Counted from the first letter of the stretch, positions 45,161 through 54,383 are shown. The stretch: 64,000 bases of DNA from CAYUMU01 sp964445985 (GCA_964445985.1 CAYUMU010000024.1:8328-72327); one strand, 5' to 3'. Notes: a model not told the origin generated them from the sequence alone. Program-made: numbers and translations.

Positions 45161-45913
45161 ATGAAAATCGCCGTCGCTTGTGGATGTTGTGCCCTGGTCG
45201 CCTGGTTGGGAGGAATGAACGTGCTGCCCCAGAACGCCAGGGCCGAAGATGGCAAGACTCGCCAAACGGCTGAAAAAGCCGAGGTCAAAACGGCCTCGGG
45301 CAACGCCACGGTGAACTACCTGCTGTACCTGCCGAAAGATTACGAGCAGGAAAAAACCAAACGCTACCCGCTGGTGCTGTTCTTGCACGGCGCCGGAGAG
45401 CGGGGTAGCGAACTGCAAAAAGTAGGCAAGCATGGGCCGCCCAAGCTGGCCGAAACCAAAGATTTCCCCTGCATCATTGCCTCGCCGCAATGCCCCGCCA
45501 ACGAGCGCTGGGATGCCGCCGCCCTCTCCCAATTGCTCGACCAACTGGAAAGCAAACTCCGCGTGGATAAGGACCGCATTTATGTGACGGGGCTTTCGAT
45601 GGGCGGCGCCGGCGCCTGGACCCTGATCGCGGCCGAGCCCCAGCGGTTTGCCGCCGCGGCGCCGATCTGCGGCGTGGGCGCCGTTTCCAGCGCGGGCAGC
45701 ATCAAGCATTTGCCGATTTGGGTATTTCACGGCACCGACGACAAAGCCGTGCCGTACTCGGCCTCGGAGTCGATGGTCGCCGCCCTCAAAGCGGCCGGCA
45801 GCCAGGTCAAGTTCACCACCTATCCTGGCGTAGGACACGATTCGTGGACGGCCACCTACGACAACCCCGAGTTTTGGACCTGGCTGCTGGCGCAACAGAA
45901 AACCAGCAACTAA
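45161..45913 (+). CDS. Exported alpha/beta-hydrolase (esterase/PHB depolymerase-like)
   Basis: The protein is 250 residues from ATG 45161. The signal peptide ends near 'VLPQNARAE'. The alpha/beta fold includes 'YPLVLFLHGAGERGSELQKV' (oxyanion region), the nucleophile elbow 'VTGLSMGGAGAW', the acid in 'VFHGTDDKAVPYSASE' and the His in 'PGVGHDSWTATYDNP'. All three catalytic residues are present. Relatives are annotated as phospholipase/carboxylesterase or feruloyl-esterase-like; the substrate is open. It is followed after 26 bases by the ankyrin gene on the same strand, so the three genes 45161-48737 may form one operon. Confidence 0.88.
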   Translation: MKIAVACGCCALVAWLGGMNVLPQNARAEDGKTRQTAEKAEVKTASGNATVNYLLYLPKDYEQEKTKRYPLVLFLHGAGERGSELQKVGKHGPPKLAETKDFPCIIASPQCPANERWDAAALSQLLDQLESKLRVDKDRIYVTGLSMGGAGAWTLIAAEPQRFAAAAPICGVGAVSSAGSIKHLPIWVFHGTDDKAVPYSASESMVAALKAAGSQVKFTTYPGVGHDSWTATYDNPEFWTWLLAQQKTSN

Positions 45914-45939
45914 ACCTCCGCGCGCATTGGGCTCACCCC

Positions 45940-47100
45940 ATGACATATTCCCTGGCCCTGTTCAGCAAACTGCCAGCGCTCTTCTTCCTGGTGGGCGCGG
46001 CGCTCGTCACCAGCCCCACGCGCGGCGACGAAGTGCATCGCGCGGCCGCCAAAGGCGACCTGGCGGTACTCACCCTGCTGCTCACGGAAAAACCAGAGCT
46101 GGCCAACGCCCGCAGTGAAGTCGGCGAAACCCCGCTGTTCGTCGCCGCGAATCAGGGTCGGTTGGAAGCGGTAAAACTGCTGTTGACCAAGGGCGCCGAA
46201 GTGGACGGCAAGGTGGACGATTCCACCCCGCTGCTCACGGCTTGCGCCTCAGGGCATGCCAGCGTGGTGCTGCACTTGCTCGAAAAAGGCGCGTCGGCCA
46301 CCGTGGCCGATAACGAAGGCCGCACGCCGCTCTACTTTGCGGCCGCCGATGGCAAGGAAGACCTCGCCAAGGCCCTGCTGGCTGCCAAGGCCGACGCCAG
46401 CGCCGCGGATCTTGAAGGCGATACCCCTTTGCACATGGCGGCCATTTATCGCCGCGAAGGCCTGGCTTCGCTGCTGATCGCCCAAGGCGCCAAGGTCGAC
46501 GCCGCCAACAAGCAAGGTCATCGCCCTCTGCATATTCCCTCGGCCAAAGGCAATGCGGCGATGGTGAAATTGCTGCTCGCCGCGGGCGCCAACCCCGGCG
46601 TGGCCACGACCGATGGCGATACGCCGCTGCACGTGGCGGCCAGCGAAAATCGGCTTGAAATCATCCGCCTGCTGCTGGCAGCCAAAGCCGATGTCAACGC
46701 CACCAACAGCGATGGACTTTCGCCGCTGTACGTGGCCGTGTTTGAAGAGCACCCCGAGACCGTTTCGCTGCTCATCGAAGCAGGCAAGGCCAAGCTCGAC
46801 GTGGCCGATAGCGATGGTCACAGCCCTCTGCACGCGGCGGCCTACTTGGGCAACGCCGACATTTGCCGGCTGCTGATCGCGGCCCAAGCGCCAATCAACG
46901 CCAAAGACAAGTCGGGCGGCACGCCGCTGCACCTGGCCGCCGCGAACGACCAGCCCGACTCGGCCCAGGCACTGCTCGCTGGCGGCGCCGATGTGAACGC
47001 CAAAGACAGCAAGGACCGCACGCCGCTGGCCATTGCCGAGGCCAAGAAGTTCGACGCCGTCGCCGAGGTGATTCGTAAGCACATGCAGGAACAACCGTGA
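45940..47100 (+). CDS. Exported ankyrin-repeat protein
   Basis: The protein is 386 residues from ATG 45940. The signal peptide ('FSKLPALFFLVGAALVTSPT') is followed by about ten ankyrin repeats of 33 residues, each with the 'GxTPLHxAA' turn, for example 'GDTPLHMAAIYRREGLASLL', 'GHRPLHIPSAKGNAAMVKLL' and 'GGTPLHLAAANDQPDSAQAL'. It probably binds a protein partner outside the cytoplasm. The stop codon overlaps the GTG start of the acyl-CoA synthetase gene, so the two are translated in a coupled way even though one product is exported and the other should be cytoplasmic. Confidence 0.9.
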   Translation: MTYSLALFSKLPALFFLVGAALVTSPTRGDEVHRAAAKGDLAVLTLLLTEKPELANARSEVGETPLFVAANQGRLEAVKLLLTKGAEVDGKVDDSTPLLTACASGHASVVLHLLEKGASATVADNEGRTPLYFAAADGKEDLAKALLAAKADASAADLEGDTPLHMAAIYRREGLASLLIAQGAKVDAANKQGHRPLHIPSAKGNAAMVKLLLAAGANPGVATTDGDTPLHVAASENRLEIIRLLLAAKADVNATNSDGLSPLYVAVFEEHPETVSLLIEAGKAKLDVADSDGHSPLHAAAYLGNADICRLLIAAQAPINAKDKSGGTPLHLAAANDQPDSAQALLAGGADVNAKDSKDRTPLAIAEAKKFDAVAEVIRKHMQEQP

Positions 47101-48737
47101 ACCTGATCGAACTTTTTCAGCAAAGGGCGCAAGGCGGCGATGGGCCGGCGCTGATTGTCAAAAACGAACACGATGCCTTCACGCCCTTGCGCTGGGACGT
47201 GTTCTCGCGATTGGTGCGTCAAACGGCCGCGGCCTTTCATAAGCTCGGCGTGCGGCCTGGCGATCGCGTGGCGCAGGTTTCGGCCAATCGACTGGAATGG
47301 ATCGTGTGCGACCTGGCCATCTATCTCTGCCAGGGGGTGCATGTGCCAATCCATGCTTCGCTCACCGGGCCTCAAATCGCCTGGCAGGTGCTCGATGCCG
47401 ATCCCGTGCTGCTGCTCCTTTCGGGGCCGGTGCAGGCCGAGAAACTGCTGGCCCAAAAACTGCCCGAGCGGCTGCGGCTCGTCTCCTTCGATCGCATTCA
47501 ACAGCCGCTGGGTGGCGTGCCCGTTCTTGCCCTCGAAGAATTGCAAGCCGCGGCCGACGAGGCGCAAGGCGATGCGATCTTGCAAGCCGCCAGCGAACAG
47601 ACCACCGACGACACCCTGGCAACCATTCTGTATACCTCAGGCACCACGGGCGAACCCAAAGGCGTGATGCTCACGCACGGCAATCTGGCGAGCAACGCCT
47701 TGGGATCGTGCGAAATCTTCCAGCAGCGGCCCGGCGATGTGCGGCTGTGCTGGTTGCCGCTTTCGCATGTCTTTGCCCGCACGTGCGATCTGTATACCTG
47801 GTTGGCATCGCCCGGCGTGGAGCTGGCCCTGGCCGAAAGCCGCGATACCATTCTCGGCGATTGCAGCCAGGTTTCGCCCACGCTGCTCAATGGCGTGCCG
47901 TACTTCTTTGAAAAGGTGATGCGATTCCTCACCGACCAAGGGGTAGGCCAAACGCCTGGCGCGGCCGTGCAACTGCTGGGTGGCAACATTCGCATGTGCT
48001 GCTCCGGCGGCGCGGCGCTCCCCGACCACGTGGCCCGCTTCTACCGGCAGCAGCAACTATTCCTGGTGCAAGGCTACGGTCTGACGGAAACCTCGCCGGT
48101 GATTACGGTTTCTGACCAGCCGGAGAAGATTGGCAGCGTCGGCCGCGCCTTGTGCGACGTGGAGCTGCGCATTGCCGAAGACGGCGAGATCTTCACCAAG
48201 GGGCCGCACGTAATGCCCGGCTATTGGCGACGCCCCGAGGCCACGCGCGAAGTGCTGAACGACGGCTGGTTTGCCACCGGCGACTTGGGCCGCGCCGACG
48301 ACGACGGCTACCTGTACATTACCGGCCGCAAGAAAGAATTGATCGTCACGGCGGCCGGAAAGAACGTGGCCCCCGTGCTGCTCGAAGGCCTGCTGTGCGA
48401 AGACCCGTTCATTCAACAGGCCGTGGTGGTGGGCGACAGCCGCAATTACCTGGCGGCCTTGCTGGTGCCCGACGCCGCGGCCATCAAAGCCAAACTGAGC
48501 GAGCAGGGAATGGAACTGCCCGAAGACTGGCGACGCGACCCGCAAGTGCTGCAACTGGTGGCCGAACGAATCCGCGCCCGCCTGACCGACCTGTCCCCCT
48601 ACGAACAAGTGGGACGGTTCGTGCTGCTGGCGGAACCGTTCGCCGTGGAAAACGGCCTGCTCACGCCGACGCTCAAACTCCGCCGCGGAGAAATCGCCGC
48701 CCGCTACGCGGCGGAAATTGAACAGATGTACGAATAA
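47097..48737 (+). CDS. AMP-forming acyl-CoA synthetase (long-chain type)
   Basis: The protein is 546 residues with a GTG start overlapping the previous stop. The AMP-binding loop is 'ILYTSGTTGEPKGVMLTHGN'. 'YGLTETSPVITVSDQPEKIG' follows, and the hinge/C-terminal motif is 'GDLGRADDDGYLYITGRKKE' with 'VTAAGKNVAP'. This matches the FadD15-type long-chain fatty acid-CoA ligase group: activation of a fatty acid to acyl-AMP, then to acyl-CoA. It is slightly shorter than the ~600-residue norm but includes both N- and C-terminal domains. Confidence 0.92.
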   Translation: MNLIELFQQRAQGGDGPALIVKNEHDAFTPLRWDVFSRLVRQTAAAFHKLGVRPGDRVAQVSANRLEWIVCDLAIYLCQGVHVPIHASLTGPQIAWQVLDADPVLLLLSGPVQAEKLLAQKLPERLRLVSFDRIQQPLGGVPVLALEELQAAADEAQGDAILQAASEQTTDDTLATILYTSGTTGEPKGVMLTHGNLASNALGSCEIFQQRPGDVRLCWLPLSHVFARTCDLYTWLASPGVELALAESRDTILGDCSQVSPTLLNGVPYFFEKVMRFLTDQGVGQTPGAAVQLLGGNIRMCCSGGAALPDHVARFYRQQQLFLVQGYGLTETSPVITVSDQPEKIGSVGRALCDVELRIAEDGEIFTKGPHVMPGYWRRPEATREVLNDGWFATGDLGRADDDGYLYITGRKKELIVTAAGKNVAPVLLEGLLCEDPFIQQAVVVGDSRNYLAALLVPDAAAIKAKLSEQGMELPEDWRRDPQVLQLVAERIRARLTDLSPYEQVGRFVLLAEPFAVENGLLTPTLKLRRGEIAARYAAEIEQMYE

Positions 48738-48893
48738 TTCGGAATTCGGAGTTCGGAGCGGAAGCGAGTTCGGAGTTCGGAGTGGAAGAAGCGAAGTGTC
48801 TGAGCGTATTTAGTGATTTTCAAGTCCACTCCGCTTCGGAGATATTGAAAATGGAAACTCTCAAATTGAGAGAAAATGCTTTTTCATCTCCTC

Positions 48894-49572
48894 TCAATTT
48901 GTAGGGCTTCGTAGCGTCGCTGCCAGCCTTCGGCGGGTTGCAGAAAGCAGCGAGGCGTCACCGAGGAGAGCGTCTCTCGAAATTCTACCCTTCTTGAGCA
49001 GGACGCCCGAAATTCCAGCGACAAAGACTCCCCACTGCTGCCAGTGTCGCAACGACTTTCGGCGATGCGCGTAGAAATGCTCCAATGTCACGTCTTCAAT
49101 AGACAAAGGAATCGGAATGCTGTTGTGAACATATCGCAGTATCCCATCACTGCGATTAACGGCCTCAAAAATGCCTTTCGAACGCCAGTTCCAGCAACGA
49201 CTGCCCTAGCTTGAGCCGGTTAAGAAAATAGAGAATGGGGGCATAGTTTTCGATAAGCATGTGGGCATCACCGAGGCCCCAATTATGGGTCGCCGCATCG
49301 ACCGAGTGCCCGAAGTGTGCCGCGATCTCCCTTCGCAATTGCCGAAGTGCGACTCCATATTCACCTTGACGACATAGAGCTTTGATCTCATATCGGAACG
49401 TAAAGTTCGCGACATCCCGTGGCGACCTATTGGCCGCATATCGACGAATCTGGCGGCAGGCAGCCACAATTTGGGCATCGCGACCGAGGCTCGCCAGTTC
49501 CACTAGATAGGACCGGTACAACTGACCGGCGTCCGCATGCTGGTTCCATAGGTTCGGAGTTCGCGGTGTCAT
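48894..49572 (-). pseudogene. Hypothetical helical protein, probably split by a frameshift
   Basis: The first part (49165-49572, 135 residues) is helical, TPR-like ('QLYRSYLVELASLGRDAQIV', 'FRYEIKALCRQGEYGVALRQ'), and ends at TGA 49167-49165 just after a run of five Ts. A second frame continues without a stop as 'GIFEAVNRSDGILRYVHNSI', then 'LEHFYAHRRKSLRHWQQWGV' and a hydrophobic end, to 48894. The most economical reading is one gene of about 220 residues with a one-base indel at the T-run near 49168-49172; a sequencing error is possible. The ATG at 49572 overlaps the stop of the zinc-ribbon gene (ATGA), supporting the upstream part as real. Confidence 0.55.
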
Positions 49573-50432
49573 CTTGTCATCTTAGAAGTCGATGGACGAT
49601 CAAGCGCAGCCGCCAAGGCCTGTTCCACATTCGCCGACCAGGGTGGACGCGAATGAGGGCGAGCTAAGGCAGACGCCGAGTTCAGAGAAGCCGTCGTCGC
49701 GGCCGACGGAACTTCCGCCAAGGGTTGAGCGGCCGCGGCGGCAACCGTGGTTGGCTGCGGCTGGGCATCTTCAGGCTGGCGTCGCCCGTTGTTTCGCAGC
49801 AAAAACCCAATCACCACCAAAAATTGCCCGGCAAAGGCCGAGAGCATGCACAGCGGCCACACCGGTTGGCTATGTTTGGCGCCCAGCATGGTGGCGGTGA
49901 ACAGCACCGAAGCAAACACCAGCCCCATCGCCCCCAGGCAGACCAAAACCCAACCGCCCAAGGTGGTCCAATCGCCAGCGCCCCGATCGCTCGCGGTACG
50001 GTCGCGCCTCGGAGCAGCGGGCTGCGGTTGCGAAGCCGCGGCAGGGCTGGGAGCGATGACCAGGGGAGCCGTGGGCGGCGCCGCGGTTTCGAGGCAGTCC
50101 GCCAAACTGAAAGAGTCGTCCAAGCGCGCGGCCGCTTCCAACCGATGCGCCGTACGACGGATCAGCCGTCGCACGTCTTCCAGATCTTCGTCCAGCCGCC
50201 AATCGCTAAGCAGATTGTCTGGCGAAAACAGCTCGGCCTTGGGCAGACCTTGCTCCGCGGCGGCTTTTCCCGGGGGCCCGCTGTTCACGGGGCCGCTGAC
50301 GGCCGGGTCCGAGACGGCGCGCATTCCATCGGCGGAGTTTCGCAACACAGCCGCGCAGACCCCACAGCGCAGCACCGCTTCGGGCGGTTGCTGTTGGGCA
50401 GGCACGTCTTGTTTGCAACGGGAACACCACAT
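49569..50432 (-). CDS. Zinc-ribbon membrane protein of unknown function
   Basis: The protein is 287 residues from ATG 50432. The N-terminal zinc ribbon has paired cysteines in 'MWCSRCKQDVP' and 'VLRCGVCAAVL'. A disordered Pro/Ala-rich linker follows. A helical segment lies around 'DLEDVRRLIRRTAHRLEAAA'. Two membrane helices come next ('WVLVCLGAMGLVFASVLF', 'CMLSAFAGQFLVVIGFLL'), then a Pro/Ala/Ser-rich tail. This layout is common in planctomycete genomes, and no function is known to me. It overlaps the next gene by four bases, so the two products probably work together. Confidence 0.75.
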   Translation of the reverse strand: MWCSRCKQDVPAQQQPPEAVLRCGVCAAVLRNSADGMRAVSDPAVSGPVNSGPPGKAAAEQGLPKAELFSPDNLLSDWRLDEDLEDVRRLIRRTAHRLEAAARLDDSFSLADCLETAAPPTAPLVIAPSPAAASQPQPAAPRRDRTASDRGAGDWTTLGGWVLVCLGAMGLVFASVLFTATMLGAKHSQPVWPLCMLSAFAGQFLVVIGFLLRNNGRRQPEDAQPQPTTVAAAAAQPLAEVPSAATTASLNSASALARPHSRPPWSANVEQALAAALDRPSTSKMTR

Positions 50433-50745
50433 GGGGGGCGGCTCGTTCGTCCTCTCGTACAAAATGCAAAGGCGCGCATGATGTATCGGCCATTCGCCGC
50501 GTGAGAGTGTAACGATTCCGCGGAATTTGCCGAATGCGACAAACTTTACCGGTTGCGGCGAGTTTGCGTTGCCGGTCGGCCAACAACAGCCACCGGGTGC
50601 CGGCAACCTGGCGGCGCCAGCACCCATTCCCACCAGAACCCAATTAAACATATTGACATTTGTTCACTGGTCGTGTACGATTCATCCCTACATGCGGGCT
50701 CGCCGCAATTTGGGTTGGGAAGCGGCGACCAAATGGGGTTGGCTG
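50433..50745. other. Intergenic with a plus-strand promoter-like sequence
   Basis: Lies between two minus-strand genes. The one notable element is a consensus-like promoter at 50653-50681 pointing rightward. Confidence 0.5.
50653..50681 (+). promoter_or_regulatory. Sigma70-like promoter facing antisense to the next gene
   Basis: TTGACA (50653-50658), a 17-base spacer and TACGAT (50676-50681). It points into the Cys-rich secreted-protein gene, which is on the opposite strand, so it would make an antisense RNA. Confidence 0.4.
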
Positions 50746-51078
50746 TTACCGATAGAAGACCTTCGGGCCGTGATTCGAGAATCGCACCGAGACCGTCGGG
50801 CCGCCTCGCCAGGTGAGATGCACCAGGCCTTGGCCAAACAGCGTGGGACGGCTGGAAACGCACGGTTCGGTGTGGGCAATGCACGCCGGCAGGCAGACTT
50901 TCACCGTGGTGCAAATGCTAGGGCACTCGGGACTTCGAACCGTTACCAACCGCACAACCGTGGGCGGCGGCACGCAGCAATCGCCGGCCTCGGCGGCGCG
51001 GGTTCCCAACAGGGAGACCATGGTCAAAGCCAGGCAAGCCACCAGGCCTTGGGCGGTGCGGGAAAGGTGCTTTCTCAT
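50746..51078 (-). CDS. Small exported cysteine-rich protein
   Basis: The protein is 110 residues. A signal peptide ('GLVACLALTMVSLLGTRAAE') is followed by a mature part of about 80 residues with seven cysteines ('GDCCVPPPTVVRLVTVRSPE', 'CPSICTTVKVCLPACIAHTE'). It belongs to a planctomycete group I recognise by the 'DCCVPPP' start and a basic C-terminal strand ('TWRGGPTVSVRFSNHG'). The role is unknown; possibly a disulfide-bonded envelope component. GAGGAAAC precedes the ATG at 51078. Confidence 0.75.
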   Translation of the reverse strand: MRKHLSRTAQGLVACLALTMVSLLGTRAAEAGDCCVPPPTVVRLVTVRSPECPSICTTVKVCLPACIAHTEPCVSSRPTLFGQGLVHLTWRGGPTVSVRFSNHGPKVFYR

Positions 51079-51387
51079 CGGTGTTTCCTCTCGTTGTTTA
51101 CAAAAAATCCATCGTGCGACCGAGCCAGGTCTTGAGGGCGGGGGATGTACGGCGACCGCATTACCGGAACCATCGCAACCCTTGCCACGCTCTGGCTATT
51201 ACAGCTTACCTATTACTGCCAGCTTTGCGAGCAAAGGGGACATTTCAGGCGTTTTTTCCTTGAGCAAATTCAGGTGGTTTTTCGGAAACTACCTGGCCTG
51301 GGTGCCGATTGCGCAGGCCCAACCGCCTTGTAGCGGGGTTCAATGGAGCAACCTCGAAATTCAATCCTCATCCGCGGAGACAGGCCC
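51079..51387. other. Intergenic between divergent genes
   Basis: About 310 bases between two divergent exported-protein genes. It should contain both promoters; no convincing boxes, repeats or RNA genes were seen. Confidence 0.5.
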
Positions 51388-52626
51388 ATGTTGGCTTGGA
51401 AGGCGAAACAAGCGTGCGCGATTTCCTGCCTGAGTTGCCTGGCGCCGGCTTTTGCCGTGCTGCTGGCGGTGGGTTCGGCCGGCGTTGCTGTCGGTCAACA
51501 AGGAGCGCCGCCGGGGGACGCGGCCGTTCAAGCAGGAGCGGCGGCCGACGCCCAGGGTGAAGAAGCAATTGACTTCAACCGCGCTCGGGGATTGCTGCAG
51601 AAGAAGAACGGCGGCGGCCAGCTTTCGGCGGAAGAACAGGCCTATTTGGACCGGGCGATGGCAGCCCGCAATGCGGGTCGGAAGCCGGGCGGCAACGCGC
51701 CCGGAACTCGGCGGCCGAACACGCAAGAAGCCCGCGAAAAGACCGGGCTCAAGCCGCTCACCGAAATGTCGGCCGAGGACCGTTACCAGGGGCAAGACGG
51801 CGGTTTGTATGGCGAAGGCCGCAACACGCCGCCGGCAGCCCACGCGGCCGCCGCGCAACAAGCGCTGGCCCAAGTGCAACCGCTCGACGCCCAAGGAAAG
51901 CCGGCCACTGATGGCAAAATCGTGCTGGTTTCGATCAGCATGTCCAACGCCACGCAGGAGTTTTCGGCCTTCAAACGAATCGCCGACGCCAGTGATGCCA
52001 AGAGCGGCAAGCTGACGATTGTGGATTGTGCGCAGGGCGGTCAGGCGATGGCGGAGTGGGTGTCGCCCGACGCCCGGCCCTGGCAAGAGGCGCTGCGGCG
52101 GTTGGAGACATCTGGCGTTTCGCCCGAGCAGGTACAGGTGGCCTGGATCAAGCTGGCGAACAAGGCCCCGCAAGGCAGCCTGGAAGAACATGGCCGGAAG
52201 CTGCAAAAAGACACGCTGGAGGTGATTCAAAACGCCAAGGCCAAGTTCCCCAACTTGCAGATCGCGTATCTCTCCGGCCGCATCTACGGCGGCTACGCCA
52301 CGGGCAACTTGAACCCCGAACCCTACGCCTATGAATCGGCCTACCCGGTGCGCTGGCTCATTCAGGACCAGGCAGCCGGCAGTTCGGAGCTGAACTACCT
52401 GGCCAGCCAAGGCCAGGTTCGCGCGCCGCTGCTATTGTGGGGCCCTTACTTCTGGGCCGACGGCGTCACGCCCCGCAAGAGCGACGGCCTGGTGTACGAA
52501 CGGTCGGATCTGGCGGGCGACGGCACGCACCCTTCGCAAACCGGACGGGAGAAAGTTGCCAAGCAACTGCTGGAGTTCTTCAGCAAAGACCCGCTGGCGA
52601 AGAGCTGGTTTACGGGCAAGAAGTAA
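51388..52626 (+). CDS. Exported SGNH-hydrolase-like protein
   Basis: The protein is 412 residues from ATG 51388. A signal peptide is followed by a Gly/Ala/Arg-rich low-complexity stretch to about residue 130. From about residue 160 a globular domain begins 'KIVLVSISMSNATQEFSAFK', where the Ser of 'SMSN' is in the position of an SGNH nucleophile. It ends with 'GDGTHPSQTGREKVAKQLLE', the Asp-x-x-His pair of that fold. 'AYLSGRIYGGYATGNLNPEP' is conserved in planctomycete relatives as I recall them. It is probably an esterase acting outside the cell; the substrate is unknown. Confidence 0.75.
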   Translation: MLAWKAKQACAISCLSCLAPAFAVLLAVGSAGVAVGQQGAPPGDAAVQAGAAADAQGEEAIDFNRARGLLQKKNGGGQLSAEEQAYLDRAMAARNAGRKPGGNAPGTRRPNTQEAREKTGLKPLTEMSAEDRYQGQDGGLYGEGRNTPPAAHAAAAQQALAQVQPLDAQGKPATDGKIVLVSISMSNATQEFSAFKRIADASDAKSGKLTIVDCAQGGQAMAEWVSPDARPWQEALRRLETSGVSPEQVQVAWIKLANKAPQGSLEEHGRKLQKDTLEVIQNAKAKFPNLQIAYLSGRIYGGYATGNLNPEPYAYESAYPVRWLIQDQAAGSSELNYLASQGQVRAPLLLWGPYFWADGVTPRKSDGLVYERSDLAGDGTHPSQTGREKVAKQLLEFFSKDPLAKSWFTGKK

Positions 52627-52770
52627 GGGGGGCTCGGCCGTTATGATTGATGGTTGCGTCGGCACGCCCTGAGCCTAAGCGAAGGGCGTGGTCAACTTGG
52701 CGACTGAGGCGACTGGTTGGAGCTTCCCGATCCTGGTTCCGTGGCTTGCGGGCCGGTGAGCGGCAGGCAC

Positions 52771-52819
52771 GTCTCAATCGCCACCGACCTTCCGCCAAAC
52801 TGTCGCGATCTACGTTTTG
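52771..52819. repeat. 49-bp dispersed repeat, copy 1
   Basis: GTCTCAATCGCCACCGACCT then TCCGCCAAACTGTCGCGATC. A close copy with about six differences lies at 63452-63499. A CACGCCC/GGGCGTG hairpin sits just upstream (near 52663-52691). Confidence 0.7.
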
Positions 52820-52835
52820 CAGGTCGCTCGTATGA

Positions 52836-53843
52836 TTAAGGTGATCCGAGAGGTAGCACCGGAAAGAATGTCTTTAGTGACTTTCCACTGGGATCCAGGA
52901 TCAACACAACCGAGGGAGTTCCAGATGTGGCACCAGCAGTGCCTCCCACAGTCGTCGTCCACAAGCCAACGTATCCCGGTGGTTTAATGATTTCGTGACT
53001 TGAACCCGTCTGAATATCGTAGCGCCAGATCGTTGAGCTAGCCGTGGGACCAGTGATTATCAATGAATCGCCATCTCCGCTGAATACGGGGTTGTCAGCA
53101 CGTCCTAATCGCCGCATCTCACCATCGTTCAAATTCAAGAGGATCCATTCTCGCTTCTCAGGTGACGCCAGTGGATCATTCAAATATACAATTTTTGTGC
53201 CGTCTACAGATGCAACCGGAAACGCACCCGCCTTGGTAAGGTGTGTTTCCCCGCCCAGGGCATCGAGACGGTAGAGCCCCCTGCGATCGCCTTGAGCGAT
53301 AACGATTTCTCCATCCCCGAGGAAGCACGCACCCATGCCGAGATCAAGGTTAGAATATTCTCGGGTCTTTGTATCGAACAGCCGAAACTCCACAATCATC
53401 CCCAGCCCAAGGGATCGCCGACCGATTTGAACGATTATGGCACCACCATCGCTACTCACATCGCGAATCGCAACTTCATCTGTTTCATGTAGCAATCGTT
53501 CTTCCACGTTCGCAGCTGAGATGCTCCGGCGCCATATCTCATAGGCGTCGCCATTGCGGCGTTCGAAGAACATCCAATCTCCCGTTCGTGATAATCGAGG
53601 ATGCATTCCATCGGTAACGACGGACAGCGGCCTGTGATACCAGGTGCTTATCGCCGACATTGCGATGCAGCTCTTGTCCCCAATTTCCACATCAAAGAAG
53701 ATCGTGTCCCTGTCAGCGGCGATAACTGCAAGAGCATACGGCACTTCGGCTGAACACATTTCGCGATACAGTTCCATCGCTACCCCAAGGGCAGCACAGC
53801 ACACGGCAAGAATGGCGATAGCAGTGTAGGTCCGGACACGCAT
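52836..53843 (-). CDS. Exported beta-propeller protein (PD40/TolB-like)
   Basis: The protein is 335 residues. An N-terminal signal anchor ('TAIAILAVCCAALGVAMELY') is followed by repeated four-strand blades, with motifs such as 'GMHPRLSRTGDWMFFERRNG', 'DVSSDGGAIIVQI', 'SVDGTKIVYLND' and 'VFSGDGDSLIITG', typical of PD40/WD40-like repeats. No catalytic domain is attached. Composition is lower in GC than the neighbours, and it lies between repeat-rich stretches. It may be a lone accessory gene; partner and function are unknown. Confidence 0.75.
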   Translation of the reverse strand: MRVRTYTAIAILAVCCAALGVAMELYREMCSAEVPYALAVIAADRDTIFFDVEIGDKSCIAMSAISTWYHRPLSVVTDGMHPRLSRTGDWMFFERRNGDAYEIWRRSISAANVEERLLHETDEVAIRDVSSDGGAIIVQIGRRSLGLGMIVEFRLFDTKTREYSNLDLGMGACFLGDGEIVIAQGDRRGLYRLDALGGETHLTKAGAFPVASVDGTKIVYLNDPLASPEKREWILLNLNDGEMRRLGRADNPVFSGDGDSLIITGPTASSTIWRYDIQTGSSHEIIKPPGYVGLWTTTVGGTAGATSGTPSVVLILDPSGKSLKTFFPVLPLGSP

Positions 53844-53944
53844 GTGACACGCTACAAGTTGATCAGAATGGCGGAAGCGGAGACAGAAATCGAGTTGGAA
53901 GCATCATGCAGAAAGGCGAAGCAAGTATAACTGCGGCGAACGGC

Positions 53945-54180
53945 TGGGTGGCACTGTCAAAAGGTTGTTTTCGTGTGCCACTGGCTCTGCCCATTGGTAT
54001 CTACACATCTTTTTCCATACGACCGAGATACCGATGGTGGCCTATCAGAAGCCCCGTAAAACGCAGAGTTTTAATGACCATGTGAACAAGTGGCCATATC
54101 TTGAGTCCTCTGCGTAACTGGCATCAATCAATAGGCTTATGACTTGTGTAGATACCAATGGGGCTTTGCCGGTGGCACCC
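53945..54180. mobile_element. MITE-like element of the GGGTGCCACTGGC family, copy d
   Basis: The inverted arms are GTGCCACTGGCTCTGCCC then ATTGGTATCTACACA (53976-54008) on the left and TGTGTAGATACCAATGGG then GCTTTGCCGGTGGCACCC (54144-54180) on the right. An extra GGGTGGCAC at 53945-53953 forms the outer left edge. The interior of about 135 bp has no gene. Confidence 0.65.
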
Positions 54181-54354
54181 AGAATGGGCGCATGCGGGCA
54201 GTGCCCCCCCCGCCCGTGTTTGAAAGAGAGTACCCGCTGCCGCCACGCCCTTCGCTTAGGCTCATGGCGCGCCACTCGATCCGACGACGTTGGGTCAATC
54301 GAGAAACCCATGTGAAATGGACAAATTATTTTTTATGAAATTTTGTGTTTTTTC

Positions 54355-54383
54355 TTGAACACAACCCGCCCTGGTGCTAAATT
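54355..54383 (+). promoter_or_regulatory. Extended -10 promoter of the DUF1559 gene
   Basis: TTGAAC (54355-54360), an exact 17-base spacer and TAAATT (54378-54383) with TGC directly before it. This is a good vegetative-type promoter about 110 bases before the start codon. Confidence 0.6.

Noticed and set aside
48738..48790. Repeated TTCGGAGTTCGGAG words after the acyl-CoA synthetase gene
   Set aside because: A short degenerate tandem without hairpin or coding potential; not enough to call a functional repeat.
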